A stretch of DNA of 64,000 nucleotides from positions 109,232,881 to 109,296,880 of the forward strand of contig NC_058519.1 of NCBI RefSeq assembly GCF_904849725.1, in the 5' to 3' direction. The notes beneath the pieces were generated by a model. It was not told the DNA's origin. It did not search any database and saw only the letters and a list, made by a program, of their open reading frames with translations. Made by a program: the position numbers and the translations under genes. Source of the stretch: Hordeum vulgare subsp. vulgare. Its lineage: Eukaryota; Streptophyta; Magnoliopsida; Poales; Poaceae. Each line of letters starts with the position of its first letter. Position 1 is the first letter of the stretch. Positions 46,702 through 57,176 of the stretch are shown in pieces.

Positions 46702-48201
46702 GAAAGCCGAGATAAAAAAATATGCCCACATGTTTAGAGAGGGAGGTGTCGACAAAACAAGGTACGAGCATGCAGGCATCACGATCATAGTCAGAACAAC
46801 AATAACATCACATAATCTCTCATGCTAAAGTGACAATTCTTCACAAAGTAAAGTAAGGATCAAGAACCTTACTGAGAATTAACAACCAATAGCCTTTAGT
46901 CATTGAAGCAATTGCAATTTATCATAACATCGGAAAGAGTCAAGTAAGAGCTTGTAAAGCAAATCCACATACTCAATCATCCTTTCGTCTTCTACAATTG
47001 CTACAACTCACGTGGTACTCACGAGATCAAAGTTTCAGTCGGACACAGAGAAAGATAGGGGCTTATAGTTTTGCCTCCCAACTATTTACCTCAAGGGTAA
47101 TGTCAACAATAATAATTCATGAATACTTACTTCCAAGTTGACATATGAATATAGATCTTTCCCTAGCATATGATGTTAGCCAAGAAAAAGACGAAATAAG
47201 GAATTGGTGTAGATCACCATGACTCTTTCAAGGGAAAAAAGTAAAGGTACAAGATAGGCCCTTCACAGAGGGAAGCAGAGCTTGTCATGCGCTTTTGAGG
47301 TTTGGATGTGCGACCTCTTAATGTGAAGGAACGTCACTTTATATTGCCTCCTGTGATAAAGAACTTTATTATGCAGTCTGTCGCTTTTATGTCTTCCTCA
47401 TCACAGGTTCGTACAAAGCTTATTTTCCACACACTAATAGATCATACATATTTAGGGAGCAATTTTTATTGCTTGCACCGATGACAACTTACTTGAGGGA
47501 TCTTATTCAATCCATAGGTAGGTATGGTGGACTCTCAAGGCAAAACTAGGATGAAGGTTTATGGATGCACAAGTAGTATCTCTACTTGGTGCGGGAGCTT
47601 TGGCTGATATGGCGTGGAAGCAATCGTCACATGCTAAGGGATCTCTAGTCATATAACATTGTTTTGAACCAAGCAAACATAATTCATTATATTTTCTTCC
47701 TTGCCTAACATCTACTTCTAAGCATGTAATAGTTTAGTGAGTGTTCACAATCATAGATGGTGTCCAAGATGATATATTTATATGTGAACCTCTCCTTCTT
47801 TATCACTTCCTATTAATTCCAACAATGACCAAGGTCTATGTTTATCCACCCTCAACAAGTTTCAATCATCATTCTTTTTATATGTGAAGCCATCACTTCC
47901 CATAAGATCATTACATGATCTTTCATGCTTTTGTTCTTTTATCATTCTTTTGATCATGGCATGAGGCAAGGCCCTTAACTAAGACACTCTTTATTATATG
48001 GCTCACGATCTCGCATACATCGGGGGTGACACAAAGAAAAACTCAATCCTAAAACACTAAGAACTTTATTCTACTAGAGAAAGATAAAACCAAAAAGGAT
48101 CGAACTAAGTAAAGGTAAAGGCAAAAGATGTGATGGTGATACGATACTGGGGCAACTCCCCCAAGCTTGGCACAAGCCAAGGGGATTGCCCATACACATG
48201 C
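46702..48201 (-). other. A5 long 3' non-coding region
   Basis: 1.5 kb between the 3' ORF and the polypurine tract, where no frame is open. Blocks match the A2 3' region: the GAGGGAAGCA...TTGTCATGC stretch (47268-47290), CTTTATATTGCC...CTTTATTAT (47336-47374), CGTACAAAGCTTATTTTCC (47410) and TTATTCAATCCATAGGTAGG (47504-47523). Retained similarity between different LTR families suggests a cis-acting role, which is inference. The inner edge carries a second tract copy (48155-48168). Confidence 0.6.
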
Positions 48202-48617
48202 TTAGTTGTCTTCCTTTGGAGGTGATGCTGGTGGAGTTGTTGCAGAGTTCTTGAATTTGTTTAATTTCCTCTTGAGCACAAAGTTCTGCTCCTTCAGATC
48301 GTTAATTTCCTCTTCAAGCCTCAACACCCTTTGGCATAGTTCTTGCTTACTCTCCTGCAAAAGACGAGAAGGGATAAACAAAATCTTAGGCTTGTTCCTT
48401 GAGTCAGTGAACCTTGACTTTTTGAACTCCACGTATGTGTCTCCAGGTTGGGGTAGAGGAGCCTCCTCTTCATCGGAGCTTGTTCCTTCCTTCCCCTTGG
48501 GATCATAATCTTCTTCCTCATCAATGGTCCAACCATAGTGATCCAAGTCCCCATAGACCTTGGGATTAGCAAGGTAATCGGCCACATACCTCCCCCCTGT
48601 AAATCTTGAGAAGACAT
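48202..48617 (-). pseudogene. A5 small 3' ORF downstream of integrase
   Basis: Begins at 48617 (MSSQDLQGG), loses frame in a run of six G (about 48592-48597 on the complementary strand) and continues from 48585 as an open frame of 127 codons: VYGDLDHYGWTIDEEEDYD, a stretch rich in Asp/Glu, a predicted coiled coil (LCQRVLRLEEEINDLKEQN), and an end PPASPPKEDN. It sits where env-like ORFs occur in Athila, but shows no signal peptide or membrane segment. I do not recognise a function. One base missing or extra in the G-run is the only clear lesion. Confidence 0.7.
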
Positions 48618-48730
48618 CTTGCTCTAAATCTGCGGCAGAAACAGGCTTGAAACGAAAACAGAGGAAAATTACGTGATACGAGGGTTAGACCTTTCGGGGG
48701 AATATATAATGATTTTTTCCCGACCAGAAG

Positions 48731-48850
48731 GAGTACTCCGCAAGAAAACGGAGTCCAGGAGGCACACGAGGTGGTCACAAGCCCCCCAGGCGCGGCCAGG
48801 GGGTGGCCCGCGCCTGGCAGGCTTGTCGCCTCCTCGTGCGCTTTCCGGAC
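48731..48850 (-). repeat. Long GC-rich hairpin in the leader of the A5 3' ORF
   Basis: GAGTCCAGGAGGC (48751) to ACAAGCCCCCCAGGCGCGGC pairs with GGCCCGCGCCTGGCAGGCTTGT to GCCTCCTCGTGCGCTTTCCGGACT, giving arms of about 45 bases with few mismatches around AGGGGG. It resembles the hairpin inside the A5 LTR (46322-46400) and lies between the integrase stop (48901) and the 3' ORF start. Confidence 0.7.
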
Positions 48851-48900
48851 TACTTTAAAATTTTCTATTTTTCCAAAAATTCCAAAACAAAGAAAAATTC

Positions 48901-50575
48901 CTACTGGAAAAGTTTTGGAGTCTGTTTACTTACCGAATCACATACCTCTTCGTTTTCGGAGTCTGAAACAGGCTGATAAATATCCCTTATGTACTCCTCC
49001 GGAGTTATGGTATTGATAATATTGCTTTGAACATTTATGGGAGTACCTGAGATATAATGCTTGATTCTCTGCCCATTTACCACTCTCGGAAAATTACCTT
49101 CCGTGTTGTTGATCTTGATGGCACCGGAACGATATACTTCCTCAACAATGTAAGGACCTTCCCATTTAGAGAGAAGCTTGCCTGCAAAAAATCTTAAACG
49201 AGAATTATATAGCAGGACATAATCACCTACATTGAACTCATGTTCATGTATCCTTTTATCATGCCACCTCTTAACCTTTTCTTTGAACAACTTGGCATTT
49301 TCATATGCCTGAGCTCTCCATTAATCAAGCGAGCTAATATCAAATAACCTCTTCTCACCAGCAAGTTTGAAATCAAAGTTGAGCTCTTTGATTGCCCAAT
49401 AAGCCTTATGCTCTAGCTCAAGAGGTAAATGACATGCTTTGCCATAAACCATTTTGTACGGAGACATGCCCATGGGATTCTTATAAGCAGTTCCATAAGC
49501 TCACAATGCATCATCGAGCTTATTAGACCAATTCTTTCTAGACCTGTTGACAGTCTTTTGCAGAATTAGTTTAATCTCTCTATTGCTTAGTTCTACTTGA
49601 CCACTGGACTGAGGATGATAGGGAGATGCAACTCTATGGTTGACATCATACTTAGCAAGCGTTTTACGGAAAGCACCATGAATAAAATGTGAACCACCAT
49701 CGGTCATTAGATATCTAGGGACTCCAAATCTAGGGAAAATAACCTCTTTAAGCATCCTGACAGAAGTGTTGTGATCAGCACTACTTGTTGGGATAACTTC
49801 TACCCACTTAGTAACATAATCAACAACAACTAGGATATGAGTATACCCGTTGGATGTTGGAAAAGGTCCCATATAATCAGAACCCCAAACATCAAATGGT
49901 TCCATGACAAGTGAATAATTCATAGGCATTTCCTGACATTTGCCGATATTACCTAGTCTTTGACATTCGTCACAAGACAAGACAAACTTACGGGCATCCT
50001 TGAAGAGAGTGGGCCAATAGAAACCTGATTGCAATACCTTGTGTGCAGTTCTATCTCCCGCATGGTGTCCTCCGTAAGCCTCGAGTGACACTTCTGTAGG
50101 ATCTGTCCCTGTTCATGTTCAGGTACACAACGTCTAATAACACCATCTACCCCTTCTTTATAAAGGTGAGGATCATCCCAAAAGGAATGTCTCAAATCAA
50201 AGAAGAATTTCTTCTTTTGCTGGTATGTGAAACTAGGTGGTATATATTTGGCAACGATATAATTTGCATAATCACCATACCACGATGCACTACGTGAAGT
50301 ATTGATGACATTCAATTGCTCACCAGGAAAGCTATCATCAATAGGTTGTGGGTCATCAAGAACATTATCCAACCTAGACAAGTTATCTGCTACTGGGTTC
50401 TCAGCACCCTTCCTATCGACAACATGCAAATCAATTCTTGTAGCAAGAGAACCCATCTGATAAGTCTAGGTTTAGCGTCTTTCTTTTCCATGAGGTACTT
50501 AATAGCAGCGTGATCAGTGTGAATAGTGACTTTGGAATCAACTATGTAAGATCTGAACTTTTCACATGCAAACAC
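48901..50575 (-). pseudogene. A5 RNase H C-terminus and integrase
   Basis: Continuation of the polyprotein after the TGA at 50579. RNase H end: [20 protein letters not shown] (about 50475-50540). A frameshift near 50450 leads to [19 protein letters not shown]; another near 50080 leads into the integrase: [14 protein letters not shown] and SCDECQRLG (zinc region), [18 protein letters not shown] and [11 protein letters not shown] (the D, D, E positions). Stops at 49501-49503 (a Trp position) and 49321-49323. The C-terminal domain (VGDYVLLYNSRLRFFAGKL, KWEGPYIVEEVY) follows and ends at 48901. Inactive: two frameshifts and two stops. Confidence 0.85.
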
Positions 50576-50578
50576 GAC

Positions 50579-53500
50579 TCATAAAAATTCCTTTTCAGTA
50601 GTAGCATAGTTTCTTTGGGCGCTGTCTAGAGTTTTACTAGCATAGTGAATAACATTCAACTTCTTATCAACTCTTTGTCCTAGAAGAGCGCCAACAACAT
50701 AATCACTAGCATCACACATGATTTCAAAAGGTAAGTTCCAATCAGGTGGTTGAACAATAGGCGCAGTTATCAAGGCCTTCTTAAGTATTTCGAAGGCTTC
50801 CTCACAATCATCGTCAAAAACAAAAGGAATATCCTTTTGCGATAGATTGGTAAGAGGCCTAGCAATCTTAGAGAAGTCCTTAATGAACCTTCTATAGAAA
50901 CCAACATGACCAAGGAAACTTCTTATACCTTTAATATCTGTGGGGCATGGCATTTTCTCGATCCCATCAACCTTAGCCTTATCGACTTCAATACCTCTTT
51001 CAGAAATTTTATGTCCTAAGACAATGCCTTCATTAACCATAAAGTGGCATTTCTCCCAATTCAAGACAAGATTGGTATCTTTACATCTCTGCAAGACTCG
51101 ATCAAGGTTGCTGAGGCCATCATCAAAAGAAGACCCGTAAACGGAGAAGTCATCCATGAAAACCTCAACAATCTTTTCACAAAAGTCAGAGAATATAGCC
51201 ATCATACATCTTTGAAAGGTGGCAGGTGCATTACATAAGCCAAAAGCCATACGTCTATAAGCAAAGGTACCGAAAGGGCAGGTGAAAGTGGTTTTCTCCT
51301 GATCAGATTGTGCAACTGGTATTTGGGAGAAACCAGAATAACCATCTAGAAAGCATAAGTGTATGTGTTTAGACACTCTTTCCAACATTTGGTCGATAAA
51401 AGGCAAAGGGTAATGATCTTTCCTGGTGGCTTTATTCAATTTCCTAAAATCAATCACCATCCTATAGCCAGTAATAATCCTCTGTGGGATCAATTCATCC
51501 TTATCATTAGGGACAAAGGTAATACCTCCCTTCTTAGGGACACAATGCACCGGACTTACCCAATCACTATGAGCAACAAGATAGATAATACCCGCTTCCA
51601 GGAGCTTTTGTATTTCTTTTCTCACAACCTCTTTCATCTTAGGATTAAATCTTTGTTGATGATCGGCAACCGGTTTGGAATCAGGATCCGTTTCAATCTT
51701 GTGCTGGCATAGAGTGGGACTAATGCCCTTAAGGTCATCAAGAGTATATCCAATAGTAGCACGGTGCTTCCTCAGAGTTTTTAGTAACTTGTTTTCTTCA
51801 TGCTCTGAGAGGCTAGCACTAATTATAACAGGATATATCTCTTTTTCATCGAGATAAGCATACTTAAGAGTATCAGGCAACTGTTTGAGCTCGAACACAG
51901 GATCACGCTTTGGTGGGGGTGGATCTCCAAGCAGTTCAACATGCAAATTATTCTTAAGGATAGGATATTGTTCAAAGATAAATCTATCTATCTCATCCCT
52001 TTCATCCATATGCATATCATTTTCATGCTCAAGCAAGTATTGCTCTAAAGGATCAGTAGGAGGCACGGCAATAGAAGCTAGGGCAATAATTTCATCCTTA
52101 CTAGGCAACTCTTTTTCATGAGGTTGTCTACCAAACTTGGAGAAATTGAACTCATGTGACACACCTTCCAAGCCAACAGTGACAGTTTGCTTCTCATAGT
52201 CAATATGAGCATTGACAGTATTGAGAAAAGGTCTGCCAAATATGATCGGACAAAAGCTATCTTGGGTGGTAGCAAGAACGAGAAAATCAACAAGATACTT
52301 CGTTTTACCACACAAGACTTCAACATCTCTAACAATTCCCAAAGGGCAGATAGTATCTCTATTGGCAAGCTGAATAGTTACATCAATAGGTTCCATCTCA
52401 ACGGGTGCAATTTCGTCTTTAATTTCATCATATAGAGATTGAGGTATTGCACTAACACTAGCACCCACGTCACACAAACCATGATAACAATGATCTCCTA
52501 TCTTAACAGAAACAACAGGCGTGCGAACAACAGGCCTATGTTTGTCTCTAGCATGTGGTTTAGCAATTCTAGCAGCATCTTCACAGAAGTGAATATCATG
52601 GCCATCAACATTGTCGGACAGGAGATCTTTGATAATATCAATGCTAGGTTCAACTCTAATTTGCTTAGGGGGTGTAGGTGTTCTAATGTAGCCCCTACGT
52701 ATCACAGTTGAAGCTTTAGAATGATCCTTTATCTTAACAGGGAAAGGTGGTTTGTCAATGTAAGCAATGGGAACAATAGGATCATTATAGGCAATGACTT
52801 TCTCTTCAACTAGATTGGGTTTAACTACATTGACTTCTAAGGGAGGATGATATTTAAACCACTTCTCTTTAGGGAGATCAATATGAGCAGCAAATGATTC
52901 ACACAATGAAGCTACTATCTCAGAGTCAAGTCCATATTTAGCGCTAAAATCAAAAAAAGTATTTGTTTCAACAAAGGATTTAACGCAATCAAACTTGAGA
53001 TTCATACCTGACTCCTTACCTTCACCAAACTTCCAATCTTCAGAGTTGCATTTAATTCTTTCCAATAAATTCCATCTGAAGTCAATATCTCTCTTCATAA
53101 AAGAACCGGTACAAGAAGTGTCAAGCATGGTGCGATCGTCATGAGAAAGCCGAGCATAGAAGTTCTGAATGATAATTTCTCTCGAGAGCTCATGGTTGGG
53201 GCATGAATATAACATTGATTTAAGCCTCCCCCAAGCTTGAGCGATGCTTTCTCTGTCACGAGGCCAAAAATTATAAATATAATTCCGATCACGATGTACT
53301 AGATGCATAGGATAAAACTTTTGATGAAATTCCAATTTCAACCGGTTGTAGTTCCATGATCCAGTATCATCACATAGCCTATACCATGTCAACGCCTTAT
53401 CCCTCAAAGATAAGGGAAATACCTTCTTCTTGACCTCATCCTCGGGCAAACCTGCAAGCTTAAATAAACTACAAACTTCATCTACATAGATTAGATGCAA

Positions 53501-53677
53501 GTCGGGATGTGATGTTCCATCTCCTGTAAAAGGATTAGCCAGCAGTTTCTCAAGCATACCCGAAGGAAATTCATAGCAAATATTTTCAGTACGTGCAGCA
53601 GGTTGAGGAGCAACTCCTTGTGCTTCCGTTCAAGGTGAAGATATCCCGAACAAGCTCCTCAAAGGATTAGTTTCCAT
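50579..53677 (-). pseudogene. A5 gag-protease-RT polyprotein
   Basis: Start codon at 53675-53677 (METNPLRSLFG); an in-frame TGA at 53630-53632 cuts it after 15 codons. From 53557, 992 codons are open. Positions counted from there: gag about 1-250 (KVFPLSLRDKALTWY, YARLSHDDRTMLD); protease CDVGASVSAIP at 362-372 with PIIFGRPFL near 438; RT about 610-870, with MVIDFRKLNKA at 700, GYSGFSQIPVA at 739 and catalytic FMDD at 800-803; RNase H begins near 925 with MCDASD at 947-952. The frame ends at TGA 50579-50581. Organisation is that of Athila gag-pol. Two stops inactivate an otherwise well-preserved frame. Confidence 0.9.
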
Positions 53678-53754
53678 AGTGACAAGTGACAATAAATTTC
53701 AGAAAACTATATAAATTTTTACTTACCAAATTCCACTTACCAAAGGCGCTTCAC

Positions 53755-53772
53755 TCCCCGGCAACGGTGCCA
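53755..53772 (-). promoter_or_regulatory. A5 primer-binding site (tRNA-Asp type)
   Basis: On - it reads TGGCACCGTTGCCGGGGA, one change (CG to CA) from the A4 site TGGCGCCGTTGCCGGGGA. It lies 11 bases from the LTR end. Confidence 0.85.
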
Positions 53773-53783
53773 GAAAAGAGTCT

Positions 53784-55306
53784 TGATGACCCACAAGTAT
53801 AGGGGATCTATCGTAGTCCTTTCGATAAGTAAGAGTGTCGAACCCAACGAGGAGCAGAAGGATCTCACAAGTGGTTTTCAGCAAGGTATTCTGTGCAAGC
53901 ACTGAAATTATGATAACAGATAGTTGTGTGATAAGATGATTCGCTGCAAGTAGCAAGTAACATAAGTAACAACGGTGCAGAAAAGTGGCCCAATCCCTTT
54001 TGTAGCAAGGTACAAGCCTGGACAAACTCTTATAGGAGGTAAAGCGCTCCCGAGGACACATGGGAATTTCTCTGAAGCTAGTTTTCATCATGTTCATATG
54101 ATTCGCGTTCGCTACTTTGATAGTTTGACATGTGGGAGGACCAGTGCTTGGGTGCTGCCCTTACTTGGACAAACCTCCCACTTATGATTAACCCGCTTGC
54201 AAGCATCCGCAACTACGAAAGAAGAATTAAGACAAAGTCTAACCATAACATTAAACTAGTGGATCCAAATCAGCCCCTTACGAAGCAACGCATAAACTAG
54301 GGTTTAAGCTTCTGTCACTCTAACAACCCATCATCTACTTACTACTTCCCAATGCCTTCCTCTAGTCCCAAATAATGGTAAAGTGTTATGTAGTCGATGT
54401 TCACATAACACCACTAGAGGAGAGACAACATACAACACATCAAAATATCGAACGAATACCAAATTCACATGACTACTTATAGCATGACTTATCCCATGTC
54501 CTCAGGAACAAAAGTGACTAATCACAAAGCATAATTATATTCATGACCAGAGAGGTATTAATAGCATCAAGGAACTGAACATATAATCTTCCACCGAGTA
54601 ATCCAACTAGCATCAACTACAAAGAGTAATTGACACTACTAGCAACCTTACAAGTACCAATCGGAGTCGTGAGACGGAGATTGGTTACAAGAAATGAACT
54701 AGGGTTTGGAGATGAGATGGTGCTGATGAAGATGTTGATGGTGATGAGTCCCCTTCGATGAGAGGAGTGTTGGTGATGACGATGGCGACGATTTCCCCCT
54801 TCGGGAGGGAAGTTTCCCCGGCAGGACGGCCCTGCCGGAGCTCTAGATTGGTTCTCTCAAGTTCCGCCTCGTGGCGGCGGCGATTCCTCCCAAAAGCCTC
54901 CTCTTGATTTTTTTTCTGGAAGGAAACCCTCCTTATAGCAAAAGAGGGGGGCCAGAGGGCCAACAGGGAGCCCACAAGCCCCCTAGACGCGACCAGGGGG
55001 GTAGGCCGCGCCTAGCAGGCTTGTGGCCTCCTGCTGGCTCCACTCTGGTACTTCTTTGGCCCAGTATATTTTATAAAATCCAAAATAAATCCTCGTTGAT
55101 TTTCATGGATTTTGGAGTTGCACAGAATAGGTATCTCAAACTTGCTCCTTTTTCAGGCTAGAATTCCAGCTGCCGGCATTCTCCCTCTTCATGTAAACCT
55201 TGCAAAATAAGAGAGAAAAGGCATAAGTATTGTACCGTGAAGTGTAATAACAACCCATAAAGCGATAAATATCAACATGAAAGCATGATGCAAAATGGAC
55301 GTATCA
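53784..55306 (-). repeat. 5' LTR of A5
   Basis: 1523 bp, direct repeat of 45145-46666. Hairpin counterpart at about 54960-55040; TATA candidate (CTATAAGG on -) at 54931-54938. Followed on + by CCATG and resumed S1 sequence. Confidence 0.95.
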
Positions 55307-57176
55307 CCATGCTGGATGCGGTAGTACCGTGTCGGTGCTGCTAGTGCACGAGTGCATCAGTAACACCTCTCCAGCGGTAGTACTGTGCCTATCCACGGTA
55401 GTACCGTTCAGCCAAGAAAAGGCAGGTTCGGGCCTTTGCAAGAAATGTATGCATGAAGTAGATACTTGTTACAAGACATCATTGGATTGATGTAGTAGAT
55501 AGTTGTCCGTTGATCATCCTGACTTGGCTCCAATAAGCACATGGTGTCAACACCTTCCTTGTAGGTGAGCCGAGCATCCAATGCATCTCCAATTGTTCCT
55601 AGTACAACAAAACAAACAAAATGGTGCCCAAACTCATTGGGACCAAAGAGTTAGAAAACCAACAATACATAGGACAAACTCCACATAAACATGTGCATAT
55701 AGATATGAAATTGAATTTCATGCACACTTTAGCCAATTTATGACAAGGTGGAGTTTCCCTTATATATCGGGTCAAAGGAAGAAATCATGCAAAAGAAAAA
55801 TATATAAATTAAATATGCATGCTCAAGGCTTTCAAGAATCACATCAACACATAGTTGATAAGACACCAAAAGGCAATGTATCAAGTGAAAATAAAATACC
55901 AAACGAAAAATTATCACTTGAAGGATATCAATTAAAAGATACATCAAGGAATGATATCCATTGATACCCAAATAAAAGGCAACAATATACCAATTGAAAG
56001 GAAAGCCAACACGAGGTATCTAGTTCCCAAAAGATAGCAAGGTTCCAAACATACCAAACCCTCGACAAATTTTCATGATGGCACAAAGCATCATAAAGAG
56101 CAAGACTTGCCTCCCATCAACACACACTTGATTGGGATCAAAAGATGTTATGATAAACGCACAAAGAGAGTGTTCTAAAGAAAATAGTATAGCTCCCCCA
56201 AGATATGTGCATTATATAGAATTTTCATTTGAATACAAAATGCACAAGATGGAATCATCACTTTCACTATATTGATAATAACACTAGACATGTTCAAATA
56301 GATCCACAAAAGGCAAGGAAGACAAACGATACACAAAATCCAATGTAAAGATGATTAGAAATTTCTACCACATGAAGGGAATACCAATTGTCAAAAGACA
56401 AGAAGTACTTGGAAAAAAATCCTATTGGTAGAATGAAAATATATCCAACATCATCTTTACTCCAAAAACACAAGCAAATGACACTTGTAGAGCTAACATG
56501 CCACCTAGGAACAAGATAATTTACAATATCAACGCTAAGTGGCAATATCTAAAATATACACATTTTCTAGGATTGTAATACCCACATAGCATATTACTCC
56601 CCCATAATGTGATAACCCAACGTTATTAACAAGTGGAAAATGAAAACCAACAAGAGATAATTAATGGACCATTTAGAATTTGAATTCCTCATGAGTAAGA
56701 CATACCACATAGAGACTAGATAATTTTGAAATATCAAAACTAAGTGGTATTCCTCATGTATACACATTTATAGGATTGTGAGGTGCGCAAAGCACATCAC
56801 TCCCCCATAATGGGATAATCCATTAATCTCTCACAAGAGCCAACACAGATACAAAGAGGATGCAGAAAGGCTCAATACAAGACTCACATGTACATGATGT
56901 GCAAACCAACATACACATACTCGATTACTCAAGATAAGCAAGTTGTGAGCACAACATATACAAACACATGCAAGGTACAAAACCACAACATGAAAAGGGG
57001 TAAGTAACTAACAATGTAAACAATTTAAGTACAAGTTACCGTATGGAGGCACATTGAATATGAGATAGAAACCCGATAATCCAAATGACTTGGCTTGAGA
57101 TAATATGAATGATGAAGACCCCTTAATTCTTCATTATGTATCCAAGTCTCCAATGTCCTCCACAATCACCTATTGA
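55307..57176 (-). other. S1 3' non-coding region, part 2
   Basis: About 1.9 kb downstream of S1 gag with no open frame of interest; this is where pol would be expected. CGGTAGTACCG-type motifs at 55319-55412. Purine-tract-like motifs on the - strand (ACTCCCCCATAAT or similar on +) at about 56191-56199, 56596-56607 and 56799-56810, each in a similar context (CACATAGCATATTACTCCCCC; GCAAAGCACATCACTCCCCC). Repeated polypurine tracts are a Sirevirus trait. Confidence 0.6.

Larger units (their letters stand above)
45145..55306 (-). mobile_element. A5: full-length Athila-type Gypsy element (Fatima-like)
   Basis: 10162 bp on the - strand with two LTRs, tRNA-Asp primer site, gag-protease-RT-RNase H-integrase, a small 3' ORF, a 1.5-kb 3' non-coding region and a polypurine tract. 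Flanks are CCGTG (45140-45144) and CCATG (55307-55311), a 5-bp target duplication with one G to A change. S1 sequence is continuous across it. The LTRs differ by several per cent by eye (differences concentrated in the first 350 bp), so it is not very recent. Coding lesions make it non-autonomous now. The name Fatima is from the LTR start TGATACGTCCATTTTGCATC and is tentative. Confidence 0.9.

Noticed and set aside
48206..48508. Open frame on + opposite the A5 3' ORF
   Set aside because: Shadow of the - strand ORF, which has the more protein-like composition and correct element orientation.
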